64,000 nucleotides of DNA from Accumulibacter sp. GTDB taxonomy: Bacteria; Pseudomonadota; Gammaproteobacteria; Burkholderiales; Rhodocyclaceae. The notes under the pieces were generated by a model, which saw nothing but the letters and a program-made list of their open reading frames with translations, did no database searches and was not told the DNA's origin. Location: contig NZ_JAPUVR010000138.1 in assembly GCF_029255125.1 (NCBI RefSeq), positions 1 through 64,000 of the forward strand, given 5' to 3'. Positions within the stretch are counted from its first letter, which is position 1. Each line of letters begins with the position of its first letter. The translations under genes were made by a program, and so were the position numbers. Of the stretch, positions 17,619 through 26,375 are shown piece after piece.

Positions 17619-17936
17619 CTAAGCCATGCGGGCGGCAGCCCAGACCATTCCCCCGCCGATCGCGCCCAGCGAGACGGCGAGCAGTAGCGCACAGCCTGCC
17701 CGATAGGCGTACGGACGGCAGGTGCGGTCGGCCAGCGCGAGGAGGTGCAGCGCACCCCAGAGGACAGCCAGGCCGACGATCAGCGCGATGGCGAGCACCT
17801 GCACTTCGCCTGAGTCGACCGATGGCATGCGCTTCTCGCGCCAGGGCAGGGCGAGAAAAACGCCGAAAATCCAGAAGAGTGCGCTGCTCCCGCCGGCGCA
17901 GAGCAGGGCGACACCGCGCGTGATCCATTTTTCCAT
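17619..17936 (-). CDS. Small membrane protein of unknown function
   Basis: 105 residues with three to four hydrophobic stretches (GVALLCAGGSSALFWIFGVF, VLAIALIVGLAVLWGALHLL, AGCALLLAVSLGAIGGGMVW). Not recognised. Three ATGs stand in a row at 17942, 17939 and 17936; the third is chosen because AAAGG is then at proper distance. Convergent with the DUF4126 gene, with 37 bases between them. Confidence 0.6.
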   Translation of the reverse strand: MEKWITRGVALLCAGGSSALFWIFGVFLALPWREKRMPSVDSGEVQVLAIALIVGLAVLWGALHLLALADRTCRPYAYRAGCALLLAVSLGAIGGGMVWAAARMA

Positions 17937-18074
17937 CATCATCCTTTTGTTCGGGTCTGGGCTGCCCGTCACGGTGGAACTTCTTCAGCGCACTGCCGAT
18001 AACTCCGGGCGGCACAGCAGGACCGGGCAAGCGGTGGGATAATCGCATTTTTCAGTCAGCAATTCGAGCTTCCA

Positions 18075-18974
18075 ATGACCATTCAGTGGTATCCCGGTCA
18101 CATGGCTGCGGCGCGCAAGAAGGCCGAGGAGATGATGGCGTCGATCGACGTCGTGATCGAACTGGTCGATGCACGGTTGCCGGAAGCCAGCACCAATCCG
18201 CTCGTGCGTCAGCTCCGTCTGCAGCGCCAGCGGCCGTGTCTGAAGGTGCTGAACAAGGCTGATCTGGCCGATCCGCGGGTCACCCGCGCGTGGATCGCGC
18301 ATTACGATGGCCAGGAGGGAATGCGCGCGCTGGCCCTTTCGTGCCGCAACGCAGCCGAGGTGGCGCGCCTGCCGGCGCTCTGCCAGAACCTGGCGCCGCA
18401 TCGCAACGACAATGTGAAGCCGCTGCGCATGATGATCATGGGCATACCGAACATCGGCAAGTCGACGCTGATGAACGCGCTGCTCAAACGCAGGCTGGCC
18501 AAGGTCGGCGACGAGCCGGCGATCACCCGGGCGCAGCAGACGACGCAGATCGGTCCGCGGCAGTGGATCACCGATACGCCAGGGCTGCTCTGGCCGCGCA
18601 TCGAGCATCCCAGCGACGGCCTGATGCTTGCGGCTAGCCACGCGATCGGACGCAACGCGATGGTCGACGACGAGGTGGCGCAGTTCCTGGCCGGTGTGCT
18701 GCTCGCGCGCTACCCGGATCTGCTCGCCCGGCGATACAGTTGGACCGCCGGTGCGCTCAGCGCTCTCGATCCACTCGGCGTGATCGAAGCGATCGCCGTC
18801 CAGCGCGGACTGCGTCTGCGTGGCGGAGTGGCCGACCTGGAGAAGGCGGCGAGCGTCCTGGTGCAGGACTACCGGTCCGGTCTGCTCGGCCGGATCAGTC
18901 TGGAAACGCCGACAACGCGCGGGGAAATGCTGCTTGGAACGGATCGATGCGCAGAACTCTCGGCGGCACACTGA
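18075..18974 (+). CDS. ylqF: Ribosome biogenesis GTPase RbgA/YlqF
   Basis: Circularly permuted GTPase that helps late assembly of the 50S subunit. 299 residues beginning WYPGHMAAARKKA (family hallmark). The permuted order is visible: G4-like LNKADLAD (about 60) comes before the G1 P-loop GIPNIGKSTLMN (about 122) and G3 DTPGLLWP. The C-terminal helical part is full length. The 3' end overlaps the following acyltransferase by 28 bases. Confidence 0.93.
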   Translation: MTIQWYPGHMAAARKKAEEMMASIDVVIELVDARLPEASTNPLVRQLRLQRQRPCLKVLNKADLADPRVTRAWIAHYDGQEGMRALALSCRNAAEVARLPALCQNLAPHRNDNVKPLRMMIMGIPNIGKSTLMNALLKRRLAKVGDEPAITRAQQTTQIGPRQWITDTPGLLWPRIEHPSDGLMLAASHAIGRNAMVDDEVAQFLAGVLLARYPDLLARRYSWTAGALSALDPLGVIEAIAVQRGLRLRGGVADLEKAASVLVQDYRSGLLGRISLETPTTRGEMLLGTDRCAELSAAH

Positions 18975-19867
18975 CCGGTCTGCTCAGCGCCCTGTTGCTC
19001 GCGCTCAACTCTCTGATCTGGGTGCCACTTCTGCTGCTGCTTGCCCTGGTCAAACTTCTCCTGCCTAGTCGCGCCGTCCGCCTGCGACTCGATCCGGTGT
19101 TGATCGGGATTGCCGAAGCGTGGATACGTTGCAACGGTGCCTGGATGCAGCTTACCCAGAAAACGGCCTGGGATATCGCCGGGCTCGACGGGCTCGCAGC
19201 GCGCGGCTGGTATCTGGTGAACTGCAATCATCAGTCCTGGGCCGACATCTTCGTTCTCCAGCGGGTGCTGACGCGACGGATTCCGCTGCTCAAGTTCTTC
19301 CTCAAGCAGCAGTTGGTCTGGGTGCCAGTGATGGGGCTGGCCTGGTGGGCACTGGATTTTCCGTTCATGCGCCGGCACAGCGAAGAGACGCTGGCCAAGC
19401 ACCCGGAATTGCGCGCGCGCGACCAGGAGGCCACACGTCTGGCGTGCGAGAAGTTCGCGCTGATTCCGACCAGTGTGATGAACTTCTGCGAAGGGACGCG
19501 CTTCACGCCAGCCAAACACGCGCGCCAGCAATCGCCGTACCGACATCTGCTCAAGCCGAAGGCGGGCGGTATCGCGCTGGCGCTCAACGTCATGGGCGAG
19601 CGCTTCGCCGCCATCCTCGACGTTACCATCGTCTATCCCGAAGGCGCGCCGAACTTTTGGCAGTTTCTCTGCGGCAGCATGCGGCAGGTCGTCGTTCGGG
19701 TACACCGGCAGCCGGTCCCACGCGAACTGGCGAAGGGCAACTACGTCGGCGATCCGGCCGTGCGTCAAGCGTTTCAGGTCTGGCTGCAAGAACTTTGGCG
19801 CGCGAAGGACGAAGAAATCGGGCGCCTGCTCGCCGAAAAGGTGACCACTGCCGGCCGTGGCGCTTGA
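18947..19867 (+). CDS. YihG-type lysophospholipid acyltransferase
   Basis: Inner membrane acyltransferase of the PlsC superfamily, probably acting on lysophosphatidate or a related lipid. 306 residues: N-terminal hydrophobic stretch (residues 10-45), the HX4D catalytic motif NHQSWAD, the PFMRRH segment and the substrate motif FCEGTRF. The ATG at 18947 lies within the end of rbgA; it gives a normal length and a clear membrane anchor at the N terminus. Resemblance is best to the YihG branch; substrate is inferred. Confidence 0.85.
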   Translation: MRRTLGGTLTGLLSALLLALNSLIWVPLLLLLALVKLLLPSRAVRLRLDPVLIGIAEAWIRCNGAWMQLTQKTAWDIAGLDGLAARGWYLVNCNHQSWADIFVLQRVLTRRIPLLKFFLKQQLVWVPVMGLAWWALDFPFMRRHSEETLAKHPELRARDQEATRLACEKFALIPTSVMNFCEGTRFTPAKHARQQSPYRHLLKPKAGGIALALNVMGERFAAILDVTIVYPEGAPNFWQFLCGSMRQVVVRVHRQPVPRELAKGNYVGDPAVRQAFQVWLQELWRAKDEEIGRLLAEKVTTAGRGA

Positions 19868-19923
19868 CTGGTGTGGCCGGCGAGATCCTCCGCTCGCTTT
19901 GCTGCGAGTTGCCTTCCGGCAGC

Positions 19924-20472
19924 CTAGGCGCTGGCGCGCACGGCGCGCGTCACCGCGCAGGCGCTTGCCGCGACGCAGGCTTCCGTCGCCTCCGCCCATT
20001 GCCGGGCGCTGCGGTTGGCTACCCGCAGCGTGCAGTCGGCGGCCGAAAGGGCACACTTGGCGGTGGCCTGGGCGAACCAGAATCCGGCCGGCGAGTTTTG
20101 CCGGCTACGCTCGACGAGCGGCGATAGCGACGCCGCAAGGGAGGCATTGAGTTCCGCCTGTCGAGTTTCGGCCAATTTGATCAGTTGCTCCTGCACGTGG
20201 GCCGCAATCTCATAGAGGCTGCGCGAGTAGGAGAGCAGCTTTTCGAGCACGGGGCGGCGACAGGTCCGGCTGAGCGCAAGCGCGTCAGTCAGGTCGCGCA
20301 CCTCAGCCAGCGAGCCTTGCTGTGCGGCAGCGCTTTCGACGAGCGAACGCGTCGAATTCAGGTTGAGGCTGATCAGGTGTTCCGAACCGTCGAGCGCTGT
20401 GCGCACCACGTCAGCCAGGACATCGATCGTCGTTCCGCGTTTGTCGATGATTCGTTGGTGGGCGGGTGGCAT
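19924..20472 (-). CDS. Phasin family protein
   Basis: PHA-granule surface protein. 182 residues, almost all helical, no signal peptide. The core YSRSLYEIAAHVQEQLIKLA followed by a QAELNASLAASL segment and alanine-rich amphipathic C-terminal helices matches the Phasin_2 pattern. The start at 20472 (MPPAHQRIID) is chosen; an in-frame start at 20514 is possible. It points to polyhydroxyalkanoate storage. The 273 bases upstream (20473-20745) contain no other gene. Confidence 0.8.
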   Translation of the reverse strand: MPPAHQRIIDKRGTTIDVLADVVRTALDGSEHLISLNLNSTRSLVESAAAQQGSLAEVRDLTDALALSRTCRRPVLEKLLSYSRSLYEIAAHVQEQLIKLAETRQAELNASLAASLSPLVERSRQNSPAGFWFAQATAKCALSAADCTLRVANRSARQWAEATEACVAASACAVTRAVRASA

Positions 20473-20745
20473 GGTGGACTCCGGCAAACGTGATGAAGAG
20501 GCGTCTGCTCGCAAAAAGCGGGTCGTCGCTCATTTTGGACTTGCTCCGAGGTGATCGGATCGACGCTATTTGTTGCGGTGCAGCATGAGGCTAGCCTAGC
20601 GCGTATCGGCTGCTGAGTCAAGGATCTTGTGCGGGAATTTTGCGATTCAGCGCTCCCCCTCGAGCGCTCCGGCTCCGGCGTCATGGCCGGGCCTGCGGGA
20701 CCGCTCGTTGCAAGAGCGCAACTGGCGGTCCGCTGTACCGACGCC

Positions 20746-21405
20746 TCAGTGGCCGCGTGTCGACAGGTACTCGGCGACGGCTGCGATCTCTTTGTCATCG
20801 AGGCGCGCCGCGATGTCGCGCATCACGCGCGCCTCGTCATTGGCGCGCGAGCCGTCCTTATAGGCCTTCAGTTGCTTGACCAGATAGCTGGCGTGCTGGC
20901 CGCCGAGCGAGGGAGCAAGGACTGCCGGGACGCGTACCATCAGCTTGTTCCAGTCACGGTTGCCGATGCCATCCGGACCGTGGCAGCCGATGCAACCGGG
21001 TACCACGTTCGGGCGTCCCTTGCCTTTGCGGAAGAGCTTCTCGCCTGCGGCGAGGATCTCCTGGTTGGTCGCCTCTTCAGCTTTTGGCTTCTGCTTGGCG
21101 AAAAAGGCGGCAATGTCCGCCAGGTCGGTTTCGGCAACCGCCTGCGCCTGCGGCGTCATCTGCTCGTTCTTGCGCTTTCCAACCTTGAAATCATGAACCT
21201 GCTTGACGATGTACTCGGGTAGCTGGCCCGCCAGCTTCGGCCACGGATCGGCCGGCGGCGGCAATGCTATGCTGTTGCCATCGGGACCGTGGCAGGCGGT
21301 ACAGACGGCAGCTTTGGCTTCCCCGAGTTCGGGATTTCCTGCCGCGAAGGCGCCAAAAGTCGCCCCCAGAAAGACAAAGCCGAGCATGGACAATGGCTTG
21401 CGCAT
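20746..21405 (-). CDS. Cytochrome c4 (diheme)
   Basis: Periplasmic diheme electron carrier, likely donor to the oxidase encoded divergently. 219 residues: signal peptide (residues 1-21, cut after AFA) and two heme sites, CTACH and CIGCH, in two similar halves typical of cytochrome c4. Met ligands are probably in EQMTPQA and the ARVMRDIAARL segment. ATG at 21405 gives the clean signal peptide. Confidence 0.92.
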   Translation of the reverse strand: MRKPLSMLGFVFLGATFGAFAAGNPELGEAKAAVCTACHGPDGNSIALPPPADPWPKLAGQLPEYIVKQVHDFKVGKRKNEQMTPQAQAVAETDLADIAAFFAKQKPKAEEATNQEILAAGEKLFRKGKGRPNVVPGCIGCHGPDGIGNRDWNKLMVRVPAVLAPSLGGQHASYLVKQLKAYKDGSRANDEARVMRDIAARLDDKEIAAVAEYLSTRGH

Positions 21406-21579
21406 GTTTTGTTCCTTCCTCCCCACGAGATTTTTCCGGAGTTTGCAGAATCGTGCCGTCTCTGACATAATCTGCGACCGAATGTCGCATGGCAGGTATT
21501 ATGAAGACTCGCCGCCCTGCTGGCAACAAAGCGTGATAAAAGCAGATCAACCAAGCGTTAGGGAGAGGGAGGAAGCGCG

Positions 21580-22350
21580 ATGTCACAACACCATGTTGCC
21601 CACCACGATGCTCACCATGGCGGCCACCATGCCCACTGGGACACCAGCGTCTGGCCGGCGGTCATCAGCATAGGCATCCTGGCCTGGAGCCTGGCGTTTT
21701 CGTTTCATTTCGTCTATCACCAGAGTTTTGCCGGGCTGATCACCTTTGGCCTCGGCCTGCCGCTGATTCTCGCCGGCATCGCCGGCTGGACGAGCGAAGC
21801 GATGGGCAAGGGCGAGGGTCTGTCGTTCGGCGCGATGGGCTGGTTCATTCTGGCGGAAGCCATGATTTTCATGAGCTTTTTCGCCTACTACTGGTTCATG
21901 CGCTTGAATTCGCCAGCCTGGCCGCCGGCCGGAACGCCGGAGTTGCCGGTGGTCTATCCGCTGGTGATGACCGCGGTGCTGGTCGGTTCGTCGATCACCA
22001 TCCACGCTGCCGAACACCAAATGGATCTGGGCAACAAGTCCGGTTTCCTGACTTGGCTGGTCGTCACCATCGTGCTTGGTCTGACCTTCCTCGGCATGTC
22101 GGTTTACGAATGGACACACCTGATCCATGGTGGCTTCACGATTGCCACCAACAGCTTCGGAACCACGTTCTATTCGATTACCGGTCTGCACGGCTCGCAC
22201 GTCGTCGTCGGTCTGGCGATTTTCCTGGCCGGGCTTCTGCCGGCTTTGCGCGGCAACATCTCGCACGGGTTCTGGCGTACGGCCAGCCTGTACTGGCACT
22301 TTGTGGACGTGATTTGGTTCTTCGTCGTTTCGCAAGTCTACTTCTGGTAG
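21580..22350 (+). CDS. coxC: Cytochrome c oxidase subunit III
   Basis: Membrane subunit of a heme-copper oxidase. 256 residues with seven hydrophobic segments and the subunit III signature segments ITIHAAEHQMDLGNKSG and YSITGLHGSHVVVGLAIFLA, ending YWHFVDVIWFFVVSQVYFW. The N terminus is unusual: nine or ten histidines within the first 20 residues. Subunit III comes before II and I in the operon, which differs from the more common II-I-III order. The last 37 bases overlap the proposed start of the SCO gene. Confidence 0.92.
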   Translation: MSQHHVAHHDAHHGGHHAHWDTSVWPAVISIGILAWSLAFSFHFVYHQSFAGLITFGLGLPLILAGIAGWTSEAMGKGEGLSFGAMGWFILAEAMIFMSFFAYYWFMRLNSPAWPPAGTPELPVVYPLVMTAVLVGSSITIHAAEHQMDLGNKSGFLTWLVVTIVLGLTFLGMSVYEWTHLIHGGFTIATNSFGTTFYSITGLHGSHVVVGLAIFLAGLLPALRGNISHGFWRTASLYWHFVDVIWFFVVSQVYFW

Positions 22351-23147
22351 GCCTTAGCACCGTGGCATACGCGGTTGGGGAGCCGACGCGCTCGAGTTCG
22401 CCGGATACGTCGGTCATGCGCATCGACGAGCCCCGGTTCCTCGGCGCACGTCTGGCCGGCGAGACTCGCCTGATCGACAGTAGCGGCGCGAATTTCGCGC
22501 TCGGCGAGATGTTCGGCAAGCCGCTGATCCTGGTTCTGTCGTATTACGGCTGCGACGGCACCTGCCCGACCATGAACATGGAGTTGGCCAGAGCGTTGGC
22601 AAAGGTCGAGCGTTTCCGGCTGGGGTCCGATTACCGCGTCTTGACGGTGTCGTTCGACGCGCGCGATTCCAGCGCAACCGCGGCCGATTTTCTGCGCAAG
22701 ACGGGGGCTGTCGGCAGCGGGGGGGACGGCAGCGAATTGCAGCCCGGCTGGCGGCACGCCGTGCTCGCCGACAAGGATGTGAAAACGTTTGCCGCCAGTG
22801 TCGGCTTCAACTTCTTCTGGTCGGATGCGGCAAAGGCCTTTCTTCATCCGAATGTCCTGGTGTTCCTGACGCCGCAGGGGCGAGTGGCGCGCTACATCTA
22901 TGGCACGCGTATGGATGCGGAAACGCTTACGCTGGCGCTCACCGATGCCGACTGGGAGCGGATCGCAAATTCAACTGCGGTTTTCGACATGGTTACCGGC
23001 GCGTGTTTCAGCTACAACTACGAAGAAGGCAGGTATCAACTGAACTACCCGCTGCTCGCGGGTATAGGCTCCCTTCTCCTCGGCCTGTCGCTCATGGGCC
23101 TGGGAGCATGGGGATATCGGAGGAAGATGGGGAGGATGCATGGATAA
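22314..23147 (+). CDS. SCO1/SenC-family copper chaperone with C-terminal anchor
   Basis: Delivers copper to the CuA centre of subunit II. Thioredoxin fold with the copper ligands CDGTC (CxxxC, in YYGCDGTCPTM) and a later His in FLHPNVLVFL. The C terminus has a membrane helix (GIGSLLLGLSLMGLGAWGY), in place of the usual N-terminal anchor only. The start is uncertain: I propose TTG at 22314, inside coxC, since it gives a signal peptide (RRFASLLLVGLSTVAYA). An ATG at 22417 would remove it. The 3' end overlaps coxB by 8 bases. Confidence 0.8.
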   Translation: MVLRRFASLLLVGLSTVAYAVGEPTRSSSPDTSVMRIDEPRFLGARLAGETRLIDSSGANFALGEMFGKPLILVLSYYGCDGTCPTMNMELARALAKVERFRLGSDYRVLTVSFDARDSSATAADFLRKTGAVGSGGDGSELQPGWRHAVLADKDVKTFAASVGFNFFWSDAAKAFLHPNVLVFLTPQGRVARYIYGTRMDAETLTLALTDADWERIANSTAVFDMVTGACFSYNYEEGRYQLNYPLLAGIGSLLLGLSLMGLGAWGYRRKMGRMHG

Positions 23148-23865
23148 GATTCTCAAACGTTTGGCGGTGACGAGCGTGGCTGCGGCGGCTGCCGGCGGAG
23201 CGATGGCAGCAGCGGGAGGGGCGGAGCGCGTGTTCGATCCGGCGCCCGGTTGGGATTACCTCTGGAAAGAGGTGCTCATCGACATCTCCGTGATCGGCAT
23301 CCTGTTCGCCCTGATGACCGCGTATCTCATCTGGCGCTACCGGCGGACGCCGGACAATGTCGTTGGCAGCGGCCCGCGTCTGTCGCCGGCGGCGGCGGTC
23401 GGCTGGGTGGTCATTCCGACCTTCGTCTTCATGGCCGACGACTTCTTCATCGCCGCCAACGGCTGGGCGCTGTGGAACAAGTATCGCGATGTTCCGGCCG
23501 ATCGCTTGGAGATTCAGCTCGAATCCGGCATGTACAGTTGGGACTACACGTATCCGAATGGCGTGCAGACGCAGAATGAATTGATCGTTCCGGCCGGCAA
23601 GCCGATCCTGTTGCGGATGACCAGCCGCGATACGCTGCACAGCCACTTCATTCCGGATTTCCGCGTCAAGGAAGACTCGATGCCTGGGCGGGTGACCTAT
23701 ATCTGGTTCCTGCCCAAGGAGGCCGGCAAGGAGCATCTGGTGACCTGCGCCGAGTACTGTGGCGTCATGCATTCGTACATGGCTGGCCGAGTCGTCGTGA
23801 AGACGCCGGAAGAATTCAAGGCGTGGTACGAGACGAGCGGAGCCTCCGCCAAGAAAAGCAGTTGA
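23140..23865 (+). CDS. coxB: Cytochrome c oxidase subunit II (CuA)
   Basis: Accepts electrons from cytochrome c. 241 residues: signal peptide, two membrane helices (ISVIGILFALMTAYLIWRY, then AVGWVVIPTFVFMADDFF) and a periplasmic cupredoxin domain. The CuA ligands are all present: the first His in DTLHSHFIPDF and the cluster CAEYCGVMHSYM (C-x3-C-x3-H-x2-M). No fused cytochrome c domain is present, so it depends on an external cytochrome such as the c4 encoded next door. Confidence 0.94.
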   Translation: MDKILKRLAVTSVAAAAAGGAMAAAGGAERVFDPAPGWDYLWKEVLIDISVIGILFALMTAYLIWRYRRTPDNVVGSGPRLSPAAAVGWVVIPTFVFMADDFFIAANGWALWNKYRDVPADRLEIQLESGMYSWDYTYPNGVQTQNELIVPAGKPILLRMTSRDTLHSHFIPDFRVKEDSMPGRVTYIWFLPKEAGKEHLVTCAEYCGVMHSYMAGRVVVKTPEEFKAWYETSGASAKKSS

Positions 23866-23882
23866 GTGACGGGAGACGGGAC

Positions 23883-25454
23883 ATGAACTTGAAAGAATGG
23901 ATCTTTACCACCGACCACAAGCGCGTCGGAGTGCTCTACCTGATTGGCTCGATCGCCGCGTTCATCGTCGCCGGCATCATGGCGTTGCTGATGCGCGCCG
24001 AATTGTCGACGGTGGGTCCAACGATTACGAGCAATCCGACCACCTACAACGTCTGGCTCTACGCGCACGGCGCAGTAATGATTCTCGGCTTCCAGATCCC
24101 GGCGCTGACCGGTTTCTTTGCCAACTACTGCATCCCGCTGATGATTGGCGCCAAGGATGTCGCTTTCCCGCGCGTCAATGCGCTGTCGGTGTGGCTGTTC
24201 TACGTCGGTATCATCCTCGCGCTGCTCACCTTCTTCATTCCGGATCCGCCGGACATCATGTGGACGGGCTATCCGCCGTACTCGACGATCACGACCGGGA
24301 ACACGGCGCTCTATACCTTCACGGTGCTGATACTCGGTTTCGCGTCGATCATCGGTGGGGTTAACTTCCTGACCACGATCACTTACATGCGCGCGCCGGG
24401 CCTGACCTGGAACAAGCTGAACATCTTCGTCTGGTGCACGCTCGGCGCCTTCGTCCTGCAGTTGATCTTCGTCCCCGTTCTCGGAACAGCGGTGACCCTG
24501 ATCAGCATGGACAAGTACCTCGGCACGCACTTCTTCGATCCAACGCGTGGCGGCGACGTTCTGACGTATCAGAACCTCTTCTGGTTCTACTCACACCCCG
24601 CCGTGTACGTGATCTTCCTGCCTTTCTTCGGCGTCTTGTTCGAGATCGTCGCGACCTTCGCCAAGAATCAGGTGTTCAACTACAAGGCGGTCGTTTATGC
24701 AGGGATCGGCGGCATCGTTCTGTTGGCCGGCGAAGTGTGGGTCCACCACCTGTATGTTTCCGGCATGGTCGACTGGATACGCGTCGGGCAGATGGTGACC
24801 ACGCTGCTGATTTCGGTGCCTGTCGGCCTGATGCTGATCGGCCTGGTCGGGACGCTGTACAAGGGCTCCATCACCTTTGAAACGCCGATGCTCTATGCCC
24901 TCGGTGTACTTTTCCTGTTCCTCATCGGCGGGCTGACCGGGATTCCGCTTGCCGTCGCGTCGCTCACCCTGCACCTGTCGGACACCTACTATGTCGTCGG
25001 ACACTTCCATTACGTGATGGCGGTCGCCGGGACGTTCTCGATTTTCGCCGGCGTCTACTACTGGTTCCCGAAGGTCACCGGCCGCATGTACAACGAGTTC
25101 TGGGGCAAGGTCGGCTTTTGGATCACTTTCGTCGGCACCAACATTGTCTTCTGGACGATGATGGACATCGGCGTCAAGGGCATGCCACGGCGCTATTACG
25201 ACTATGCGCATTTTTCCCAGTTCGAGGGCGCACATCAGTTGATGACGATCGGTGCCGTGATTCTCGGCGTCGGCTTTGCGATCGCGCTGATCAACTGGAT
25301 CGTCGGCGCGGCCAAGGGACAGCCCGCGGGAGACAATCCATGGGGCTCAATGTCGCTCGAGTGGACGACGGTCTCGCCGCCGCCGCACGGTAACTGGCCG
25401 ACGCCGCCGTCGGTCAGCGAGGAGTGGACGCCGTACGCTTACGGCAAGCGCTGA
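23883..25454 (+). CDS. coxA: Cytochrome c oxidase subunit I, A2-type
   Basis: Catalytic subunit reducing O2 and pumping protons. 523 residues, twelve membrane helices. Ligands visible: heme a His in YAHGAVM, CuB His and cross-linked Tyr in SHPAVY, the His pair in WVHHLY, and the heme ligands in VVGHFHYVM. In helix VI the sequence is YSHPAV, not GHPEV: the proton-gating Glu is absent and the Tyr-Ser pair typical of A2-type oxidases is present. ATG at 23883; a terminator follows at 25481. Confidence 0.95.
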   Translation: MNLKEWIFTTDHKRVGVLYLIGSIAAFIVAGIMALLMRAELSTVGPTITSNPTTYNVWLYAHGAVMILGFQIPALTGFFANYCIPLMIGAKDVAFPRVNALSVWLFYVGIILALLTFFIPDPPDIMWTGYPPYSTITTGNTALYTFTVLILGFASIIGGVNFLTTITYMRAPGLTWNKLNIFVWCTLGAFVLQLIFVPVLGTAVTLISMDKYLGTHFFDPTRGGDVLTYQNLFWFYSHPAVYVIFLPFFGVLFEIVATFAKNQVFNYKAVVYAGIGGIVLLAGEVWVHHLYVSGMVDWIRVGQMVTTLLISVPVGLMLIGLVGTLYKGSITFETPMLYALGVLFLFLIGGLTGIPLAVASLTLHLSDTYYVVGHFHYVMAVAGTFSIFAGVYYWFPKVTGRMYNEFWGKVGFWITFVGTNIVFWTMMDIGVKGMPRRYYDYAHFSQFEGAHQLMTIGAVILGVGFAIALINWIVGAAKGQPAGDNPWGSMSLEWTTVSPPPHGNWPTPPSVSEEWTPYAYGKR

Positions 25455-25480
25455 CGCGCGGTGTTGATCATGCTCTGCCA

Positions 25481-25503
25481 GGGCGCCTGCGGGCGCCCTT
25501 TTT
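25481..25503 (+). terminator. Rho-independent terminator after coxA
   Basis: Perfect 7-bp stem GGGCGCC/GGCGCCC (25481-25487 with 25492-25498), loop TGCG, then five T. It lies 26 bases after the coxA stop, closing the oxidase operon. The downstream SCO gene then needs read-through or its own promoter. Confidence 0.88.
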
Positions 25504-25537
25504 CTGCTGCAGCGGTGCTTGACGACGGCCAGGCCGA

Positions 25538-26176
25538 ATGAACAAAGCTCGTGCGCTCGGATTCGTCCTTGGCGGGGCGGCGCTTGTTCTCCTTGCCGCA
25601 TGGCTGATCTGGCGCGGCGCTGGGCAGATTGCTCCCGTGCCGGCCTTCGATCCTCGCCAGGCGCGCCTGTCGTCGGCCACGGTGCTCAATGACGAGAAGC
25701 CGTTGCCAGCATTCTCCCTGCTCGGCGAGCGCGGAAACTTCGACAACTCGGCACTTGCCGGACGATGGACGCTGATGTTCTTCGGCTATACCTTTTGTCC
25801 CGACGTCTGCCCGACGGCGCTGCTGCTGCTCAAGGAACTGAAAGCCAAGCTGGCCGAACGTACGATTGGCGCGCCGCAGGTGGTGATGGTTTCGCTTGAC
25901 CCGGCGCGCGACACGCCGGCAACGCTGAAGAACTACACGGCCGCCTTTGATCCCGACTTCATTGGCGTGACCGGTAGTGACGAAGCGCTGGCACCTTTGG
26001 TCAAGCATCTGGGCGTCTATTACTTGCGGCACGAGCAGGACAAGAACTCCGGCTATCTGGTCGACCATAGCGCGGCGATCTATCTGATCGACCCGCAGGG
26101 CCGCCTGAAGGCGGTTTTCTCGCCGCCGCAGGATCTGGCGCGCATGTCGGCCGATTATCCGGTGCTTGTGCGCTGA
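25538..26176 (+). CDS. SCO1/SenC-family copper chaperone
   Basis: Second copper chaperone of the cluster. 212 residues: N-terminal signal anchor (LGGAALVLLAAWLIW) and a thioredoxin fold with FGYTFCPDVCPTAL (CxxxC) and the third ligand His in YLVDHSAAIYLID. Classic SCO layout, unlike the C-terminally anchored one upstream. It lies beyond the coxA terminator and 199 bases before the heme O synthase gene. Confidence 0.92.
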   Translation: MNKARALGFVLGGAALVLLAAWLIWRGAGQIAPVPAFDPRQARLSSATVLNDEKPLPAFSLLGERGNFDNSALAGRWTLMFFGYTFCPDVCPTALLLLKELKAKLAERTIGAPQVVMVSLDPARDTPATLKNYTAAFDPDFIGVTGSDEALAPLVKHLGVYYLRHEQDKNSGYLVDHSAAIYLIDPQGRLKAVFSPPQDLARMSADYPVLVR

Positions 26177-26375
26177 GTCCTTGCATGACGATGTCCGTTT
26201 CCTGGCAGAAAGGATTGGCGACCGGTGACCGCGCGCACCGTCCTTCTCGTCGTGCGCGGCATCGGTTGCCGGCCGAGCGCATGAAACCCGGGTTTGTCGG
26301 GTGCGTGGCGCGCGGCAACTGGTGCTACACTCGATACTCGCAAACGCTTGTCCGCAAACATCTTCCGATCCGTCG

